NCBI GenBank assembly: GCA_946811695.1
Contig: OX328125.1
Location: forward strand, 42,590,709-42,654,708
Origin: Gonocerus acuteangulatus
Lineage: Eukaryota > Arthropoda > Insecta > Hemiptera > Coreidae
Direction: 5' to 3'
DNA length: 64,000 bases
Shown in pieces: positions 1-11,865 of this stretch. The position numbers were made by a program, and so were the translations under genes. Each line of letters starts with the position of its first letter. The stretch's first letter is position 1. Below the pieces are notes generated by a model, which was not told where the DNA came from, searched no databases, and worked only from the letters and a program-made list of their open reading frames with translations.

Positions 1-402
1 TTGAAGTACTAGAAACGAAGAAAATTTCCCAAATCCCCATGTACCAAAATCCTTCCTTCAACTTTACTTTTTCAGACCGATAAGGTTGACGCATGTTTTT
101 CTTGTTTTAATGGGATGTTTGAAGGGCAAAAAAAATATTTTTGTATTTTTTGAATCACCTTCATAGACGGGGATACTGAAAAAGTAAAAAAATTACACGT
201 ATCAAATTTCGTTTTGTCATATAGCTTTTGTGTCTCTCTAATTTCGGGCTTAAATATTCCGTGGGCATGTATAGAAAGACCCCAGACTGAAATTAGCTGC
301 ATAAGTCTGCCTACTTCGGTACCAGAGGTGAACGAACTCGGTAAATGACTAACAGACAGACGCGCGTTATCTCCATGTAAACATTGGAATCAAATCGAAG
401 AC

Positions 403-440
<38 letters not shown>

Positions 441-1640
441 ACTCAAGTCAGTGTTGACTGCAAAAAATGTCTGAAGTGATCCGAGTGAAAAATCGTGTCG
501 CAGTTGAAATGTTGTTGAATTCAAACGACAAAAGTGTACTTTCGGTATGCGAATATTTGACAGATCAATTTCCAATAGCCGATGAGCATATTTCGTTACT
601 CCTACGGAAATAATCTTAAACTGTAGTGCTGAAATTTTAAAAAAAGTTGGCTGAGGTAGGAGCAGATGTATTTTTTTTTATTTTTTAATTGGTTTTGACC
701 CCCTGAGCCCAGCCGAGTGCAGTTCAGAGGCGGGGGCGACCAAAAAAAAAATTGTCATATGAGTGACTTATCAATACCTTCATTGTATTTATAAGAGTGG
801 TAAGTGTGCACAATTTTTATGTTTCTAAATCAACAATATCAAATGTTATTGAGTTTTGAGCGCTTTTTGACCACTGTGCGGCAATTTGGCGGAACGTGTG
901 TGCTTAAACAAAAATGTCGACCGGCCGGTGATTTTGTCGGCCCGTTTGTGCCCAGCCTACTAAGGTGGCTCATTATCTAGTTTGTTCAGGTATTCTTAGC
1001 CAAATATGTAATACTTAATTTTTCAGTTTTATCTAGCCAAATTTCCATTTTGGACAACTGTTTGTGGGTTAAGCTCTTCTCTCTTGGGTAATTTATCTCC
1101 TGTCAAGTATCAGTTCAATATGCGAAAATTTGAGGAACTATGAAAGGACTACTAGGTAACACACAACCAACGAGTGGAAAATCTCTCCAACTGCCTATAA
1201 AGTGTATTAAAAAAAAATTACTCTCAATAATTAGTTCTAATTCCTCCATTTTAAAGGAACGAAAAACACTTGAAGAAAGTTTAAAGTAGAGTAAAACAAG
1301 ATAAAAACAGAACTGTAACCTCACTCATGGCGATAATATATACTGCTTGGTCTAGATAATTACAATTTAATTTGCCGTTTCGTTGAAAGTGACCACGGTA
1401 ATAGAGACTTAGGAACGACCAAGTTTATTGAGCAATTAGATAGAAAAGCACAGTTTATCCTTACGAGCTGAAGTCACTATATTGTTATTAGGGCATCTCT
1501 AACAGTATCTCAATTCCAACAGGGATCCATGGGTTAGTGCCCTGTAATAATAGACATACTTCGAGCGATAAGTGGTTAGTGCTATGTGTAACACATTTCT
1601 TTTAACATTGTGTTTATATATTTTATCATCCTACCTAGTT
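1..1640. other. Unassigned AT-rich DNA with an oligo-T tract
   Basis: No gene or complete mobile element was recognised. A run of 30 T lies at 406-435, the usual signature of a minus-strand retroposon tail, but no SINE body adjoins it. The tract is followed directly by the short plus-strand reading frame at 467-613, listed separately. Confidence 0.4.
467..613 (+). CDS. Possible 48-residue reading frame of unknown function
   Basis: An ATG in a good context (AAAAATG) opens a 48-codon frame ending in TAA. The translation begins MSEVIRVKNR and has a balanced, amphipathic composition unlike the K/N/F/I-rich junk frames nearby. It resembles a folded domain fragment, but I recognise no family. No splice donor was seen at the end, and weakly similar codons continue after the stop. 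It could be an old exon, a transposon fragment or chance. The evidence is composition only. Confidence 0.2.
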   Translation: MSEVIRVKNRVAVEMLLNSNDKSVLSVCEYLTDQFPIADEHISLLLRK

Positions 1641-1899
1641 TAAGGCTATCAGATAGTTAGCCGTCGAGGCTATAACAAGTCAGAGAATTGTAGGGATTCG
1701 GCTAAGAACAAGAATCAGATTTTCGTAAAAATCTATATTGGGTCTTTTTGAGAAGACCACATCCAGTTACTTTTGAAGTAGCAGTAGTGATTGTATCAGT
1801 GATTCAGCGCATGCGCATAACTCCTTTGCCTTCCTATTGGAAGGATTCCGATGACCAATTGCTTTGGTTCTTGCTGGGAGTAAAGTAACCTTCAACAGT

Positions 1900-2088
1900 T
1901 TTTTTTTTTTTTTTTTTTTTACGGCGCATCGACAAATCTTGGCCATTAGCGCCGACGACCAGGGTGCAGCCAGGAATTTTCTCAGCGAGCCCTGAGATGA
2001 GAAAATTCCTGCCGCCGGTGGGGATCGAACCCACCATCTCCCGCTTATGAATCCAGCGCGCTAGCCAGTAGACCACGGGAGACCCCGT
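1900..2088 (-). mobile_element. tRNA-derived SINE (family SINE-M), full copy with 11-bp target duplication
   Basis: Read on the minus strand, the element starts with a tRNA-like head (ggtctcccgtggtctactgg) holding an A box (TGGTCTACTGG) and a perfect B box (GGTTCGATCC). A ~90-bp body follows, ending gatgcgccgt, then an oligo-A tail (T at 1900-1920 on the plus strand). It is flanked by exact 11-bp repeats, ccttcaacagt, at 1889-1899 and 2089-2099. The anticodon loop reads TTCATAA, suggesting a degenerate Met-like tRNA ancestor, though the stem is too damaged to be sure. Such elements are transcribed by RNA polymerase III and moved by a LINE. Confidence 0.93.
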
Positions 2089-2209
2089 CCTTCAACAGTG
2101 AATTAGCTTTTGTGTATGAAAAAGCTCTGTTTATGTTAGTGAGAAAAATGAGTCTTTTACAATTAGTTCGCGATGTTCCTGACAAAGAAAAAGGGATTGG
2201 TTTCTTACT

Positions 2210-2310
2210 CGGAAAAATTAATGCAATCCTATTAATTTTAGCGAGTTGGATAGACTAGAGTCGGTAAAATTAATGTAATTCTATTAATTGCGAGTTGGAT
2301 TGACTAGGGT
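2210..2310. repeat. Two-copy tandem repeat, ~50-bp unit
   Basis: Two adjacent units each contain aaaattaatg, then ctattaatt, then gcgagttggat and gactag. They differ by a few substitutions and a short indel. The next segment, 2318-2350, is built of gcgagcgga/gcgtagc sub-repeats. It lies inside the foldback element. Confidence 0.7.
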
Positions 2311-2775
2311 TTTGATATCTTCTTGAGCGAGCGGAGCGTAGCGTAGCGAGCGGAAACGCATAGCATGTAATACCTAATAAATGTAAAATATCCAAAAAAG
2401 AGAGAGAAAACGATTAAAATAGGTTTGTTCACAAATAACTTGTTTGTTATCCTTCATAACCTGCAAAACAGTCAACTTTAATGCTTAATAACTTATTTCA
2501 TAGTTGAGAGAATTGATTTTGATCATATTAACCTTTTTATTAATAAATATTACTTGCCATTAGCTAATATGAATTATAACCGTAGATAACGAGTAAAGAA
2601 GTAGTAGATAACCAGCAAAGAACCTATAAGCTAATCAGTAAGCTTATCAGCGAGTACGAGTAACTGTTATAAATCACTACTGCTACTTCAAAAGTAACTG
2701 GATGTGGTCTTCGCAAAAAGACCCTCTATATTTACAATGTTTCGGCATGCTCATTGTCTGCATTCTTCAGTAAAA

Positions 2776-4875
2776 AAAAAAATTACAGAATATCGGAGAA
2801 AATAATTAAAACCAGTAAAACAAAATATTAAACCAAAGCATCGGCTATGAAACGAAAGTGGTTAGAAAAATGGTAATTGCTTAAAGAATAAAAATGAAAA
2901 GAAGTATTTGAAACTGTACGGTGTCTAATTGGAATGGAAGGCAAACTGTGTCCTTTGCCTTTTAAAGCTAGGTTTCTTCGGGGCAATAATACGAAAGCGT
3001 TCTCGCTTTCGTCGTTCTTACCTCAACAAAATCCAAGTGAGGATGAAGTGTGAGATCGCATGTACGCTCAAATGGCCACGAATCACGATTCAGTATTTGC
3101 TTGGAAATCATGGATTTTAAAAGAAAGTTGTGGAGTTGTCGGTACGGTTTATAGTAGTATTTTGGCCAATAAGTTAATGGAATGTCACGTTATAAAACGG
3201 AAGAAAAAGGCCCTGGTGAGTGAGAGAGTGTAGCCAAAAAAGGAGGAATTTGGGGGCAATAAATTTATTAGATTTGGAGCTGCGTTATGATTACCCTGAA
3301 GCTCCGTGCAATACGAACTTCATAAATTCTAGAATTTGGCGTTGACTTGATTTGGGCCAAATCCTAGAATTTTTAGAGGATTGGATATCGCCCATATGAA
3401 CAAAGTTAGCAATTCATACCAATTCGTAGCCCGTGAAGAAAACTAAATTAAGAGGAGTTGGCAACAAGTATACTTAATAATAACAAAAAAATAAAAATAA
3501 ACTCAGGAGGTAGAAAATACCAAAAAAAGAAAAATAAATACTGAAATAGTATCTGCAAAATTAAATATCTTGCGAGATATTTAAAAAAAAAAAAGAAACA
3601 AGGTACTATAGATCATATCATTATAAATAATAGAGAAACTACATTTACAAATGATTTAAACATTCGGAAAACAATCAAAAAAAGTGGATGATATTAAAAT
3701 TATAGAAAATAATTGGCGTATTTTTAATATAACTCTACGTATAATAAAGCATTGAGGACAGTTTGTGATCGGGTGGGAAAGCTTGCCTGAAAATATTTTA
3801 TTAAATTAAAATATTAACAAGACAAGTTGCGAGCCAAGTATAATATATGAGGTAGAATTTAAAGAATATAATACAAAATACACGGGAAATCACAAAAACG
3901 TTTAAGGAATAGAATGCTACAACATTTATTAAGTATGACAAGTGTCATACTTAATACGTGTGACATAAGGAGGACTGACTTATTCTGGAGAGTGAAACAA
4001 ATAAATCAAAAAGAAAAATTAAAGGAAATTTGTTTATTTTGAAAAATTCTGCCACTATAAATGACGGCTTGATTCAAAATATTGAATTGGTTGAATAAAT
4101 ATAGAAGAGATAGAATTGGTGCGGGGAGATAAAAACGATAAGCCTTGTACTCTTTACGTGGCTGGTGATTTATCTATACGAATATATTGTATTTATGGTA
4201 TTTTTTTGGAAAAATCTGACATAGTTGTTACAGTCAAAATAAGGCAAATTATATTGAGTAATATAAATAATTCATAATTTGATGTTATGAAAAATTGAAT
4301 AAAAATATATTTTTGATATCTTCTTTTTGAAAAGAAGCCAAAGTGCTTGAAACGTGTCAAGGAAAGAAATAACGTGAAAGAAATATATTTTCCCTATGTA
4401 AAGGCTTTGTAGGTTAATTCATTTGAAATAATTAATACATTTTTACTTAATTTTGTACTGGAGTCAACCCCAACTTGGAATGGACTCATTATGTTATTTT
4501 GGTACTTTCCAAATAATTATAGCTATTGAGGTTGCACTTGAGTTTCCTATCGACTAAATACTGAACATGTTCATTAATTGAATTGCCTATCACAAGATCG
4601 AAAGTAACAAGGAAAAAGCAAAAATATTACTTCCTTGAAAAACGTTTAATAATGCAGTGAATTACCGTGAAAACAAAAAGGAAAACTGTTCAGAAAGGAG
4701 TAAGAATATTGACCAACTTGCATACATTAGATTTCTTATTAGTAGATTAGTAGAAATGGCTTCCAAGGATACCACATTCAAAAAAATTAGTCTCTTTTAA
4801 GCCGAAATAAATAAGTGGATAAATAAGTTTGGACAAAATATTGGAGTTACATAAAACAAAAAAATTAGGTACATT
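2776..4875. other. Gene-free AT-rich stretch
   Basis: No gene was recognised. A 9-bp perfect hairpin (acgaaagcg/cgctttcgt, 4-nt loop) lies at 2991-3012. Near 4330-4365 the string aagtgcttgaaacgtgtcaa recalls terminal-repeat sequence of Penelope-like elements, so part of this AT-rich DNA may be a decayed copy. Short A-rich frames here look like chance. Confidence 0.35.
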
Positions 4876-4883
4876 ATAGAAAA

Positions 4884-4938
4884 GGGTGGCAACCTGTAGA
4901 CAGCCCGCCATTAATAGTCCTAATGTTGGTACGCCGTT
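4884..4938 (+). mobile_element. 3' fragment of a SINE-M subfamily
   Basis: gggtggcaacctgtagacag, followed by cattaatagtcc and gtacgccgtt and an A-rich stretch, corresponds to the reverse complement of the bodies at 12210-12250 and 35045-35085. The tRNA head is missing, so this is a 5'-truncated copy. No target duplication could be fixed. Confidence 0.55.
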
Positions 4939-4991
4939 AAACACACAAAAAAGTTTTATATCTCTAACCTAACATATGCCATGGTACAGGA

Positions 4992-5283
<292 letters not shown>

Positions 5284-5499
5284 AAATGAACTACAAGTGC
5301 AACTCAACCAAAGATTTCCAATCATCCCCTCACCCACCCCATTTCAGAGATGGGCATAATTTTATTTATAAATAATAATACGAATTTATTCGTACTTCAT
5401 ATATTTGTAAATACGAATATAAATAAATTCGTATTCATAAGTGTGAATACGAATTCAATTCAATCCCGCGATTCTCAGTACCCTCAAAAAAATAATGAC

Positions 5500-5695
5500 T
5501 TACAAAAACATTGATTCCACTTTTCTCAGGAACGGTTAAAGATATCGCCTTGAAAATTTGAACCACCTATATTTTCGTGATCTATGGGGTCTGAAACGAG
5601 AACGTTTCTGGTCGGCACGTCCGGATCGCGTCATGAGGTCAACCTCATAAGTGGGTTCTCCCTATGGAGATAGGGAGTAACCGCGCTAAAATACA
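5500..5695 (+). repeat. R-A dispersed repeat, internally deleted copy
   Basis: The sequence (ggaacggttaaagatatcgc ... ttgaaccacctat ... ggtctgaaacg ... gtcggcac ... ccgcgctaa) matches 19190-19670, but the middle (19220-19530 of that copy, including its microsatellite) is missing. It therefore joins tatcgccttgaaaat directly to ttgaaccacc. It lies inside the hAT element and was carried or captured by it. Confidence 0.65.
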
Positions 5696-5938
5696 AATAA
5701 AATTTTATTCGCAAATTTTCCTGCGAATACAAATAAATTCATAGAAAAAATTGTTTTATTTAAAAAATAAAAAATAAAAAAAATTTATATTTAACTAGCT
5801 GTTACCCGGCGTGCAATTCTACACCTACTTTCTACATATAGAATAGCCTAAATAAATTAGAAACCAAATAAGTATTATTAAAATCTAATAACACGAATCT
5901 GTAACTGTTTCGAACCCGTGACCTCCCAACTCTGAGTC

Positions 5939-6822
5939 CTAGACGACTTTGACATAACCTATAACACCCCCCGTATCAAGACATATATGTATGCCAAGTT
6001 TGGTAAAAATCGGTCTAATGGTGTGGATTTTTATTTTTAAAAAACACAACAACATACAGACAGCAGCTGGTAGACGTTTTTGACCTGGCCTATGAGAATC
6101 CCCTGATTAAGACCAACCTGTGTGCTCAGTTTGATCAAAATCCGTCAAACGGTGTGGGTTTGTATAAAGAACCCAGACACAGACAGACATATGGTAGCCG
6201 TTTTGACCTAGCCGATGGCAATCGCCTTATCAAGATCTACCTGTGTTCCAACTGGTGGTCAAAATCGGTCGAACGGTGTGGATTTTTATAGGGAACAAAC
6301 ATACATACAGACAGCTGGTAGACGTTTTTGACTTAACCTACGACACTCCTCAGATTAAGATCTACATGTGTACCGAGTTTAGTCAAAATTGGACGAACGG
6401 TGTGGATTTGTATAAGCGACAAACATACAGACAGACATCTGGTAGACGTTTTTGACTTAACCTACGACACTCCCCTGATTAAGATCTACATGTGTACCGA
6501 GTTTACTCAAAATCGGACGAACGGTGTGGATTTGTATAAGCGACAAACATACAGACAGACATCTGGTAGACGGTTTTGACTTAACCTACGACACTCCCCT
6601 GATTAAGATCTACATGTGTACCGAGTTTAGTCAAAATCGGACGAACGGTGTGGATTTGTATAAGGGACAAACATGCAGACAGACATCTGGTAGATTTTTT
6701 GGACCTAGCCTAGGAGATTTCTCGTATCAAGACCTACCATTATTCCAAGTTTGGTCAAAAACGGTCAAACGGTGTGGATTTGTATAAGGAACAAACAAAC
6801 AGAAAAACAGACAGACACGTGA
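5939..6822 (+). repeat. Tandem array, exact 124-bp period, about 7 units
   Basis: The landmark gtagacgtttttgac recurs at 6073, 6197, 6321, 6445, 6569 and 6693, each exactly 124 bp apart; an older unit at 5942 is 131 bp from the next. Units at 6321-6692 are almost identical, while the outer ones have diverged. Each unit is an R-B core ending in acagacagaca. After the last unit come cagacagacacgtg and a gata/ta microsatellite, the normal R-B end. Frames across the array are by-products of the repeat. Confidence 0.93.
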
Positions 6823-7440
6823 TTTATATATATATAGATAGATAGATAGATATACGTGAATACAAATAATTTCTTATTCACACTTATGAATAAGAATTTA
6901 TTTATATTCGTACTTACAAATATAAGAAGCACGAATAAATTCGTATTTTTAGTTATAAATAACATTATGCCCATCTCTGCCCCATTTATACATACAAAAC
7001 ATAACAACTTATCAAACTCAATTGCTTTGAAATTGCTTTGTCTAAATTGAAATTAAATGATTAAGCTATAAAATAATATAGCTAATACCCACAGTGAAAA
7101 GAGTACAATTATCATTTTATTTATTTTTTTTCTTTTGTTTATTCTTAATCATAATTTATTTATGTCATTTTGTTTAGAAATGCTTTAATCTTGAACATAC
7201 ATAAACAACGAATTCAGCATAAGAACTTTTAAGTATTTTTTTTCGCACTGTTTATTATGTTTGTTCAAACTCAGTCGATGTCACATACTTCGTTACCTAC
7301 TAATCAGCATAGTTACGAAGCCTGTTCATTACAAATATTATTAATGTATTCAAATTATTACGTACACTAATATTTAACACATATTTTTGGGACGTGATAT
7401 CTAGAGATTACTATCCTTTTGTAGCGAGTATGGTGCTAAT

Positions 7441-7454
7441 TTTTTTTTTTTTTT

Positions 7455-7486
<32 letters not shown>

Positions 7487-7660
7487 TTTTTTTTTACGGC
7501 ACATCTACATCTAGGTCATTAGCGCCGACATCCAGGGTGTAGCGAGGAATTTTACCAGCGAGCCGTGGGATGATAAAATTCCTGCCGGAGGTTGGGAATC
7601 GAACCCACCATCTCCCGCTTATGAATCCAAGGCGCTAGCCATTAGACCACGGGAGACCCC
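7441..7660 (-). mobile_element. tRNA-derived SINE (SINE-M), full copy with 14-bp target duplication
   Basis: Same family as 1900-2088, with a tail of about 55 T interrupted by one C, body acggcacatc ... cctgccggagg, and tRNA-like head with B box (complement of gaatcgaaccc) and A box (complement of ccattagacca). Exact 14-bp repeats, agtatggtgctaat, flank it at 7427-7440 and 7661-7674. The long tail and clean duplication indicate a fairly recent insertion. It is almost identical to the copy at 18141-18370. Confidence 0.95.
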
Positions 7661-7674
7661 AGTATGGTGCTAAT

Positions 7675-10525
7675 AACTTTGAAAGAAAATCTACTTCCCC
7701 TGGGGGAATTCAAGCCAGGATTCTAGGCACGGAATGCTTAACCTTTAACACTTATATTAAAACTATAAATGGACAAAACTATTTTTCTTTATTCTGTTAT
7801 TATAAGCACATTCTTCGGTGAAATGTGCTTAGAATGTGTCTACTTTTTTATTAACTACACTCACTCTACCATGTTAATGAAGTAGTCTTAACTATTGCAA
7901 GTAATCTATTTTGATTTTTTATCAAAATTTGTATTTTTGGGAAGAAATCCCTGCAAGGAAGTAATCTCCTTAGCAAGAGAAAGAAAATAAATAGTATGGA
8001 GAATGCTGGAAACATTTGGACCACTGAAATATAATTAACCTATATGAATTCTCAAAAGTCTTGCACAGCCCACTTATCTAACTTGCATTTCACCTTTAGG
8101 CAAAGGTTTCAATAGAATCCATTACTACGAACTACTAAACTACTACAAACAGACAGAGACTAAATGTAAATAAGATAAGTACGTAGTATTGGCTTAATCC
8201 CTGACTGCCAGGGAAGCTTGAGAAAAGATTTTTATATTTAGACTTACCTCATGATGCAGACGATAATTGTGACCTCACAATAGATAGTGCTACAGACACC
8301 AACAGTCAACGAAACGGAAAGAAAACAAAAAAATAAATGAATAATATTTAAAAAAAAACACACAACGACACGTCTTCTCCCCACTGAAACCGAAAGTAGA
8401 CTGACTATCCGAGAGAATGGAAAATCCCCATTAGATGTTGAGGAGTAGAGACCGGAAACAGCTGGAAGACAATTCTTGGAAATCTACCTCCAAGAGTCTA
8501 AGCTTGGCCTTTTCTTTCACTTATAGATTCAACATGTAAATATATTTACAACAATTACAATTTACATTATTTTACTTCAAACAAATTATCTTTTCCTTTA
8601 TATGGATTAGGTAACCATCTCTCTTCATTCTACTGTAAATTCATTTAGTTTGCCATCTTTTCTGGTTAATTGTTTTGTTGGAAGTCTATAATTTCAAGAG
8701 ACTTGTGTGGGTCATTATTCAATTACATTTATTTTGCTGTATAAGTATTAGTATTGCTACATTATGTATTAGTGCTCGTAATAAAATTTGATGTATGTTC
8801 TACTGAACATCATCCTTCTTTTCTAGTAAATATGTTGTGTAAAAAATGTCGTCCATGCTGAGTAAAATGTACATTTATTTTTTTTAAAAAGTATATTGAT
8901 TTAGATTCTAGATTAATCAGTACATAACTACGTAAAAGAAAGTGATTAGTTGAAATAAATTTCGCTAAAGAGCTCATAAAAGAAAGAAAAAGTGTTTTAT
9001 AAAAAAAATATTAAATTAAAATCCTAAGAAAATATACCAAGTTATTCAGGAGAGAAATTGTTGTGAAGAGAAAACACGGGCTTAGGTAAATGAAAGGTCG
9101 AAGGTCAGCAAGAACTTTTTATAATGTAAAATAAACCTTTGCAGGTGAAATTAATGAACACCATATATTTCATTTGCGTTACTATAAGAAGCAATATTTA
9201 CTAAAGTGATTTTCAAATCCCATGATCCCCATTTTGGTTGGCCGATTCACAGTTGCCTTTTTGCCTCTACATCAGAGAGCCAATCTAGATCGCACAGTAA
9301 GTTCAATAAACTGGCCACGGTTTTCCAGTATTCGCAATACATATAAAGATATAGCTTGATGTCTATAGAAGTTTTCACTAACATTGACAAACTAGGAAAA
9401 TTATCAAAACGAAGAGACAAAGTTCTAGACGTTTGAACATTTGTGAGCGATAATGATTGGTTACGCGAGCCAAAAATCCTAGAGAAGTTAATGAAGTTCT
9501 CTTAAATATTTCAAGATTCGAACATTTCATAGTAACACATTACAGCATTATGAATAAAACTGAAAAACCTTATTGGGCCATATGAACACTTTTGTGGGCA
9601 GAATTGTTGCAAAATAATTGTGTAGCCCATTGAGCATAGGCGTTAATGGACGCAAAGAGGAGTTTTCCATAAGCTACTACAATGAAGTCAGAAAACCTCT
9701 TACAGTTATAGATAAATGAGGCGCTACTAAGAGTTACAGCCCTCAACACCCTCAAGAAGATATGTATTATCTCGCGTAGATTCCTCAACCAAGCACATTA
9801 AAGAGGAATGGAAAGAAGGGGATAGTCCATCCAGGAAGAGACCTTTTGAGGTCTATCGTACCTCTTAAGGAAAGGGCCATTTGTTAGAACAGAAGGAACA
9901 AGTGGTTGTCCAATCTGTCTAACCATACTCTTTGAAGTACCGTCCGCCCGCTCCCTGATAGCATCTTGAACACACGGCCTTCTGTGCTTCTCCCACCGCG
10001 CAGAAATTCTACAAGCGAAATTTTAGCCGTGGAGAAATTGCAGTCGTCAAAAGCCTCTACAGCCCCTTCCTAGGTTGAATGCGTTGTTTGCTTTATGAAC
10101 TCAGTTGTCACGTGTCCTACTAACTTGATGGTTTTCAATTTATTATATTTTTATTGGGAATATTTAACCCAACAGACATTTGTTATATAATTCAATTAAT
10201 CATAATGTTAAATTGAAAATCCGGGTGTTTTAAAAAAAATATTCATAAATATCGCTACTCATAGAATCAGTGAATAACTTTTCTTTTTTATTATAAGATG
10301 GTGATCTAATTTAACAATTTGTATTTTTATGAGGAAGGTTAAAACTTATTCACAACACACTCTTCTTCTATAAATTTTTATTTTACTCTCCATATTTTAC
10401 GGCCCATTGACGTCTGTTGAGTCTGAAATTGCCCCTTTGTTGTATTTTGGTTTTTATTTGGGGGGGCTGAATTTTAAATTTCAAAGGGAGAAAGTAACTT
10501 GGAAATGCAATATGAATATGTCTGA
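7675..10525. other. Gene-free stretch
   Basis: No gene, RNA gene or complete repeat was recognised. Frames on both strands are short and low in complexity. GC content is slightly higher at 9800-10060, where ctcttaaggaaagggccatt-type text might be an old LINE piece, but no conserved domain was seen. Confidence 0.35.
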
Positions 10526-10935
10526 TAAGCAGGCCATTCACGTTCCGATTTGCAACACGACTTAGCAGGACTAGTAGTTGGATAGTCGACTCCACACACA
10601 CTCCGACTTGCCATCCAACTTGCGATCCAACTTTAGTCGTAGTCTATTTTAGGACTGTGTACGTTGCTAACGAGCCGAAAAATGTATCGAGTACAGGCCG
10701 AAGGTCAAGTACTGACTGTGGTAAGTTTGACGACTTTGATCCGACTTACCCATTCACGCTCAAACTCCTATGCCAGTCGGATGTCGGACCTTCTAGTCGT
10801 CCCTCTAAATGGTCCGACTCGTCCTAACTAGACTTCCAACCATCCAACAAGCCCATTCACGATCCGACTTGTGGTACAACTTCGGAAGTTGGACCATCAG
10901 TAGTACTGCAAATCGGAACGTGATTGGCATGCTTA
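10526..10935. mobile_element. 410-bp palindromic MITE
   Basis: The left end (taagcaggccattcacg, then ttccgatttgca) and the complement of the right end (taagcatgccaatcacg, then ttccgatttgca) match over about 30 bp. The interior is rich in ccgactt/aagtcgg and ttggatgg-like motifs in both orientations, so much of the element can fold on itself. The ggccattcacg terminus recalls PIF/Harbinger-like MITEs, but no clear TTA/TAA duplication was found. Confidence 0.7.
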
Positions 10936-11095
10936 ACTTCTATTTCTGACAACCATACAGTAGTTGCTTTTTAGCACTTTCCTCCGAAGGAAAGTAAGTA
11001 GCTATTGAGGTTGGACTCATGACGGAATTTTTGAAAAATTTCTTCAAATCTTTATCGATCCTACCTAGTAGACACCGAAAATGACCCCCGTTAAA

Positions 11096-11097
<2 letters not shown>

Positions 11098-11137
<40 letters not shown>
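11098..11137. repeat. (AT)n microsatellite
   Basis: About 40 bp of pure TA directly precede tgtttgtctgtt and the ~142-bp tandem array. Confidence 0.95.
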
Positions 11138-11140
<3 letters not shown>

Positions 11141-11149
11141 TGTCTGTTA

Positions 11150-11865
11150 ACACGATAGCGGCCAGAGTTTTTGTTTTTTCGTCACGAAACTTGGTATATA
11201 GCATTCAATTAGCAAACGATTGAACGAGTTCGTTAACCACCAAAGTCGGTCCACCGGAAGGGGGGTTTACCCCGAACCCAAAACACTAATTTGACTATGT
11301 CAGCCGTAATATTTGCTATATTTCAACGAAACTTGGTATTCGTAGTGGTAATATAGAGAGAAAAGTGATATATAAAAATGAACTAAATCGGTTCATTAGA
11401 AGGGGGGGTTTACTCCGGATCCACAATACCAATTCGCCACTATCAGCCGTGATTTTTGGTATATTTCGACGAAACTCGGTATTCGTAGTGGTAATCCACA
11501 GGCAAATATGTGTTGTAAAAATAAACTAAATCGGTTCATTAGGAGGGGGGGTTACTCCGGACCCACAATACCAATTCGCCACTACCAGCTGTACTTTTGG
11601 TACATTTCGACGAAACTCGGTATTCGTAGTGGTAATCTACAGGTAAATATGTGTTGTAAAAATAAACTAAATCGGTTCATTAGAAGGGGGGGGGTTTACT
11701 CCGGACCCAAATTCCTAATATACTCATACCGGTCGTAATTTCTGCTGTATTGTAACGAAACGCGGTATACGTCGTGGGGAACTCATGAGAAAGAAGTGTT
11801 ATAAAAATGAGCTGAATCGGTCAATCGGAAAGCAGGGGTTTAATTTGTAATATATTTCAATAGAA
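11150..11865 (+). repeat. Tandem array, ~141-145-bp period, about 5 units
   Basis: The landmark cgaaacttggtattcgtagt recurs with cgtagtgg-type positions at 11341, 11484, 11625 and 11770, and a diverged first unit starts near 11190. Each unit also has aaatcggttcattag, a G-run of 6-9, and actccggacccacaat. Units 2-4 are closest, the outer ones more diverged. It begins next to (AT)n and gtttgtctgt, like an R-B end read in the opposite orientation. The G-run lengths vary between units. Confidence 0.9.

Larger units (their letters stand above)
1732..2731. mobile_element. Foldback element with ~60-bp inverted arms
   Basis: The left arm 1732-1792 and the right arm 2672-2731 are near-perfect reverse complements (core agaagaccacatccagttac). 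Similarity continues weakly inward (ggttcttgctgg near 1865 against the complement of ccagcaaagaacc near 2613). The whole could fold into a long stem. A SINE was inserted later into the left half. No transposase is encoded. It may be a non-autonomous DNA transposon, or two inverted terminal repeats of the surrounding Penelope-like family. Confidence 0.6.
1645..2775 (+). repeat. Penelope-like terminal-repeat candidate interrupted by a foldback
   Basis: The segment 1645-1735 (gttagccgtcgagg ... gggattcggcta ... tctatatt) matches 59769-59870. Segment 2723-2775 (tctatattta ... atgtttcggc ... ctcattg) resembles the sequence that continues that copy at 59865-59910. The two halves here are separated by about 1 kb holding an inverted repeat and a SINE. 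GAAACGT-type motifs beside a ctatatt box are common in terminal repeats of Penelope-like elements, so that assignment is inferred. No coding part is present. Confidence 0.4.
5345..6979. mobile_element. Non-autonomous hAT-type transposon with exact 8-bp target duplication
   Basis: The left end begins CAGAGATGGGCATAAT and the right end is its reverse complement (ending ccatctctg at 6979). Inverted arms run about 110-125 bp (5345-5458 and 6856-6979). The element is flanked by identical 8-bp sequences, ccccattt, at 5337-5344 and 6980-6987. The CAGAGRTGGGC terminus and 8-bp duplication are both hallmarks of the hAT superfamily. The 1635 bp encode no transposase. The interior holds an R-A fragment (5500-5695), a segment beginning ctagctgttacccggcg (5793) and the 124-bp tandem array. 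Confidence 0.92.

Noticed and set aside
1834..2076. 80-residue frame over the SINE
   Set aside because: It is the tRNA-derived SINE read through; the apparent peptide recurs wherever SINE-M lies.
1960..2084. Functional tRNA gene
   Set aside because: A and B boxes are present, but the anticodon and acceptor stems do not pair properly and a SINE body and tail follow. The same reasoning applies to 46790-46857.
6243..6787. Repeated peptide frames with NGVDLYK
   Set aside because: They translate the 124-bp array (124 is not divisible by 3, so each unit changes frame).
11508..11738. 76-residue frame with internally repeated peptide
   Set aside because: The repeat comes from the ~142-bp tandem array; the frame is broken in other units.
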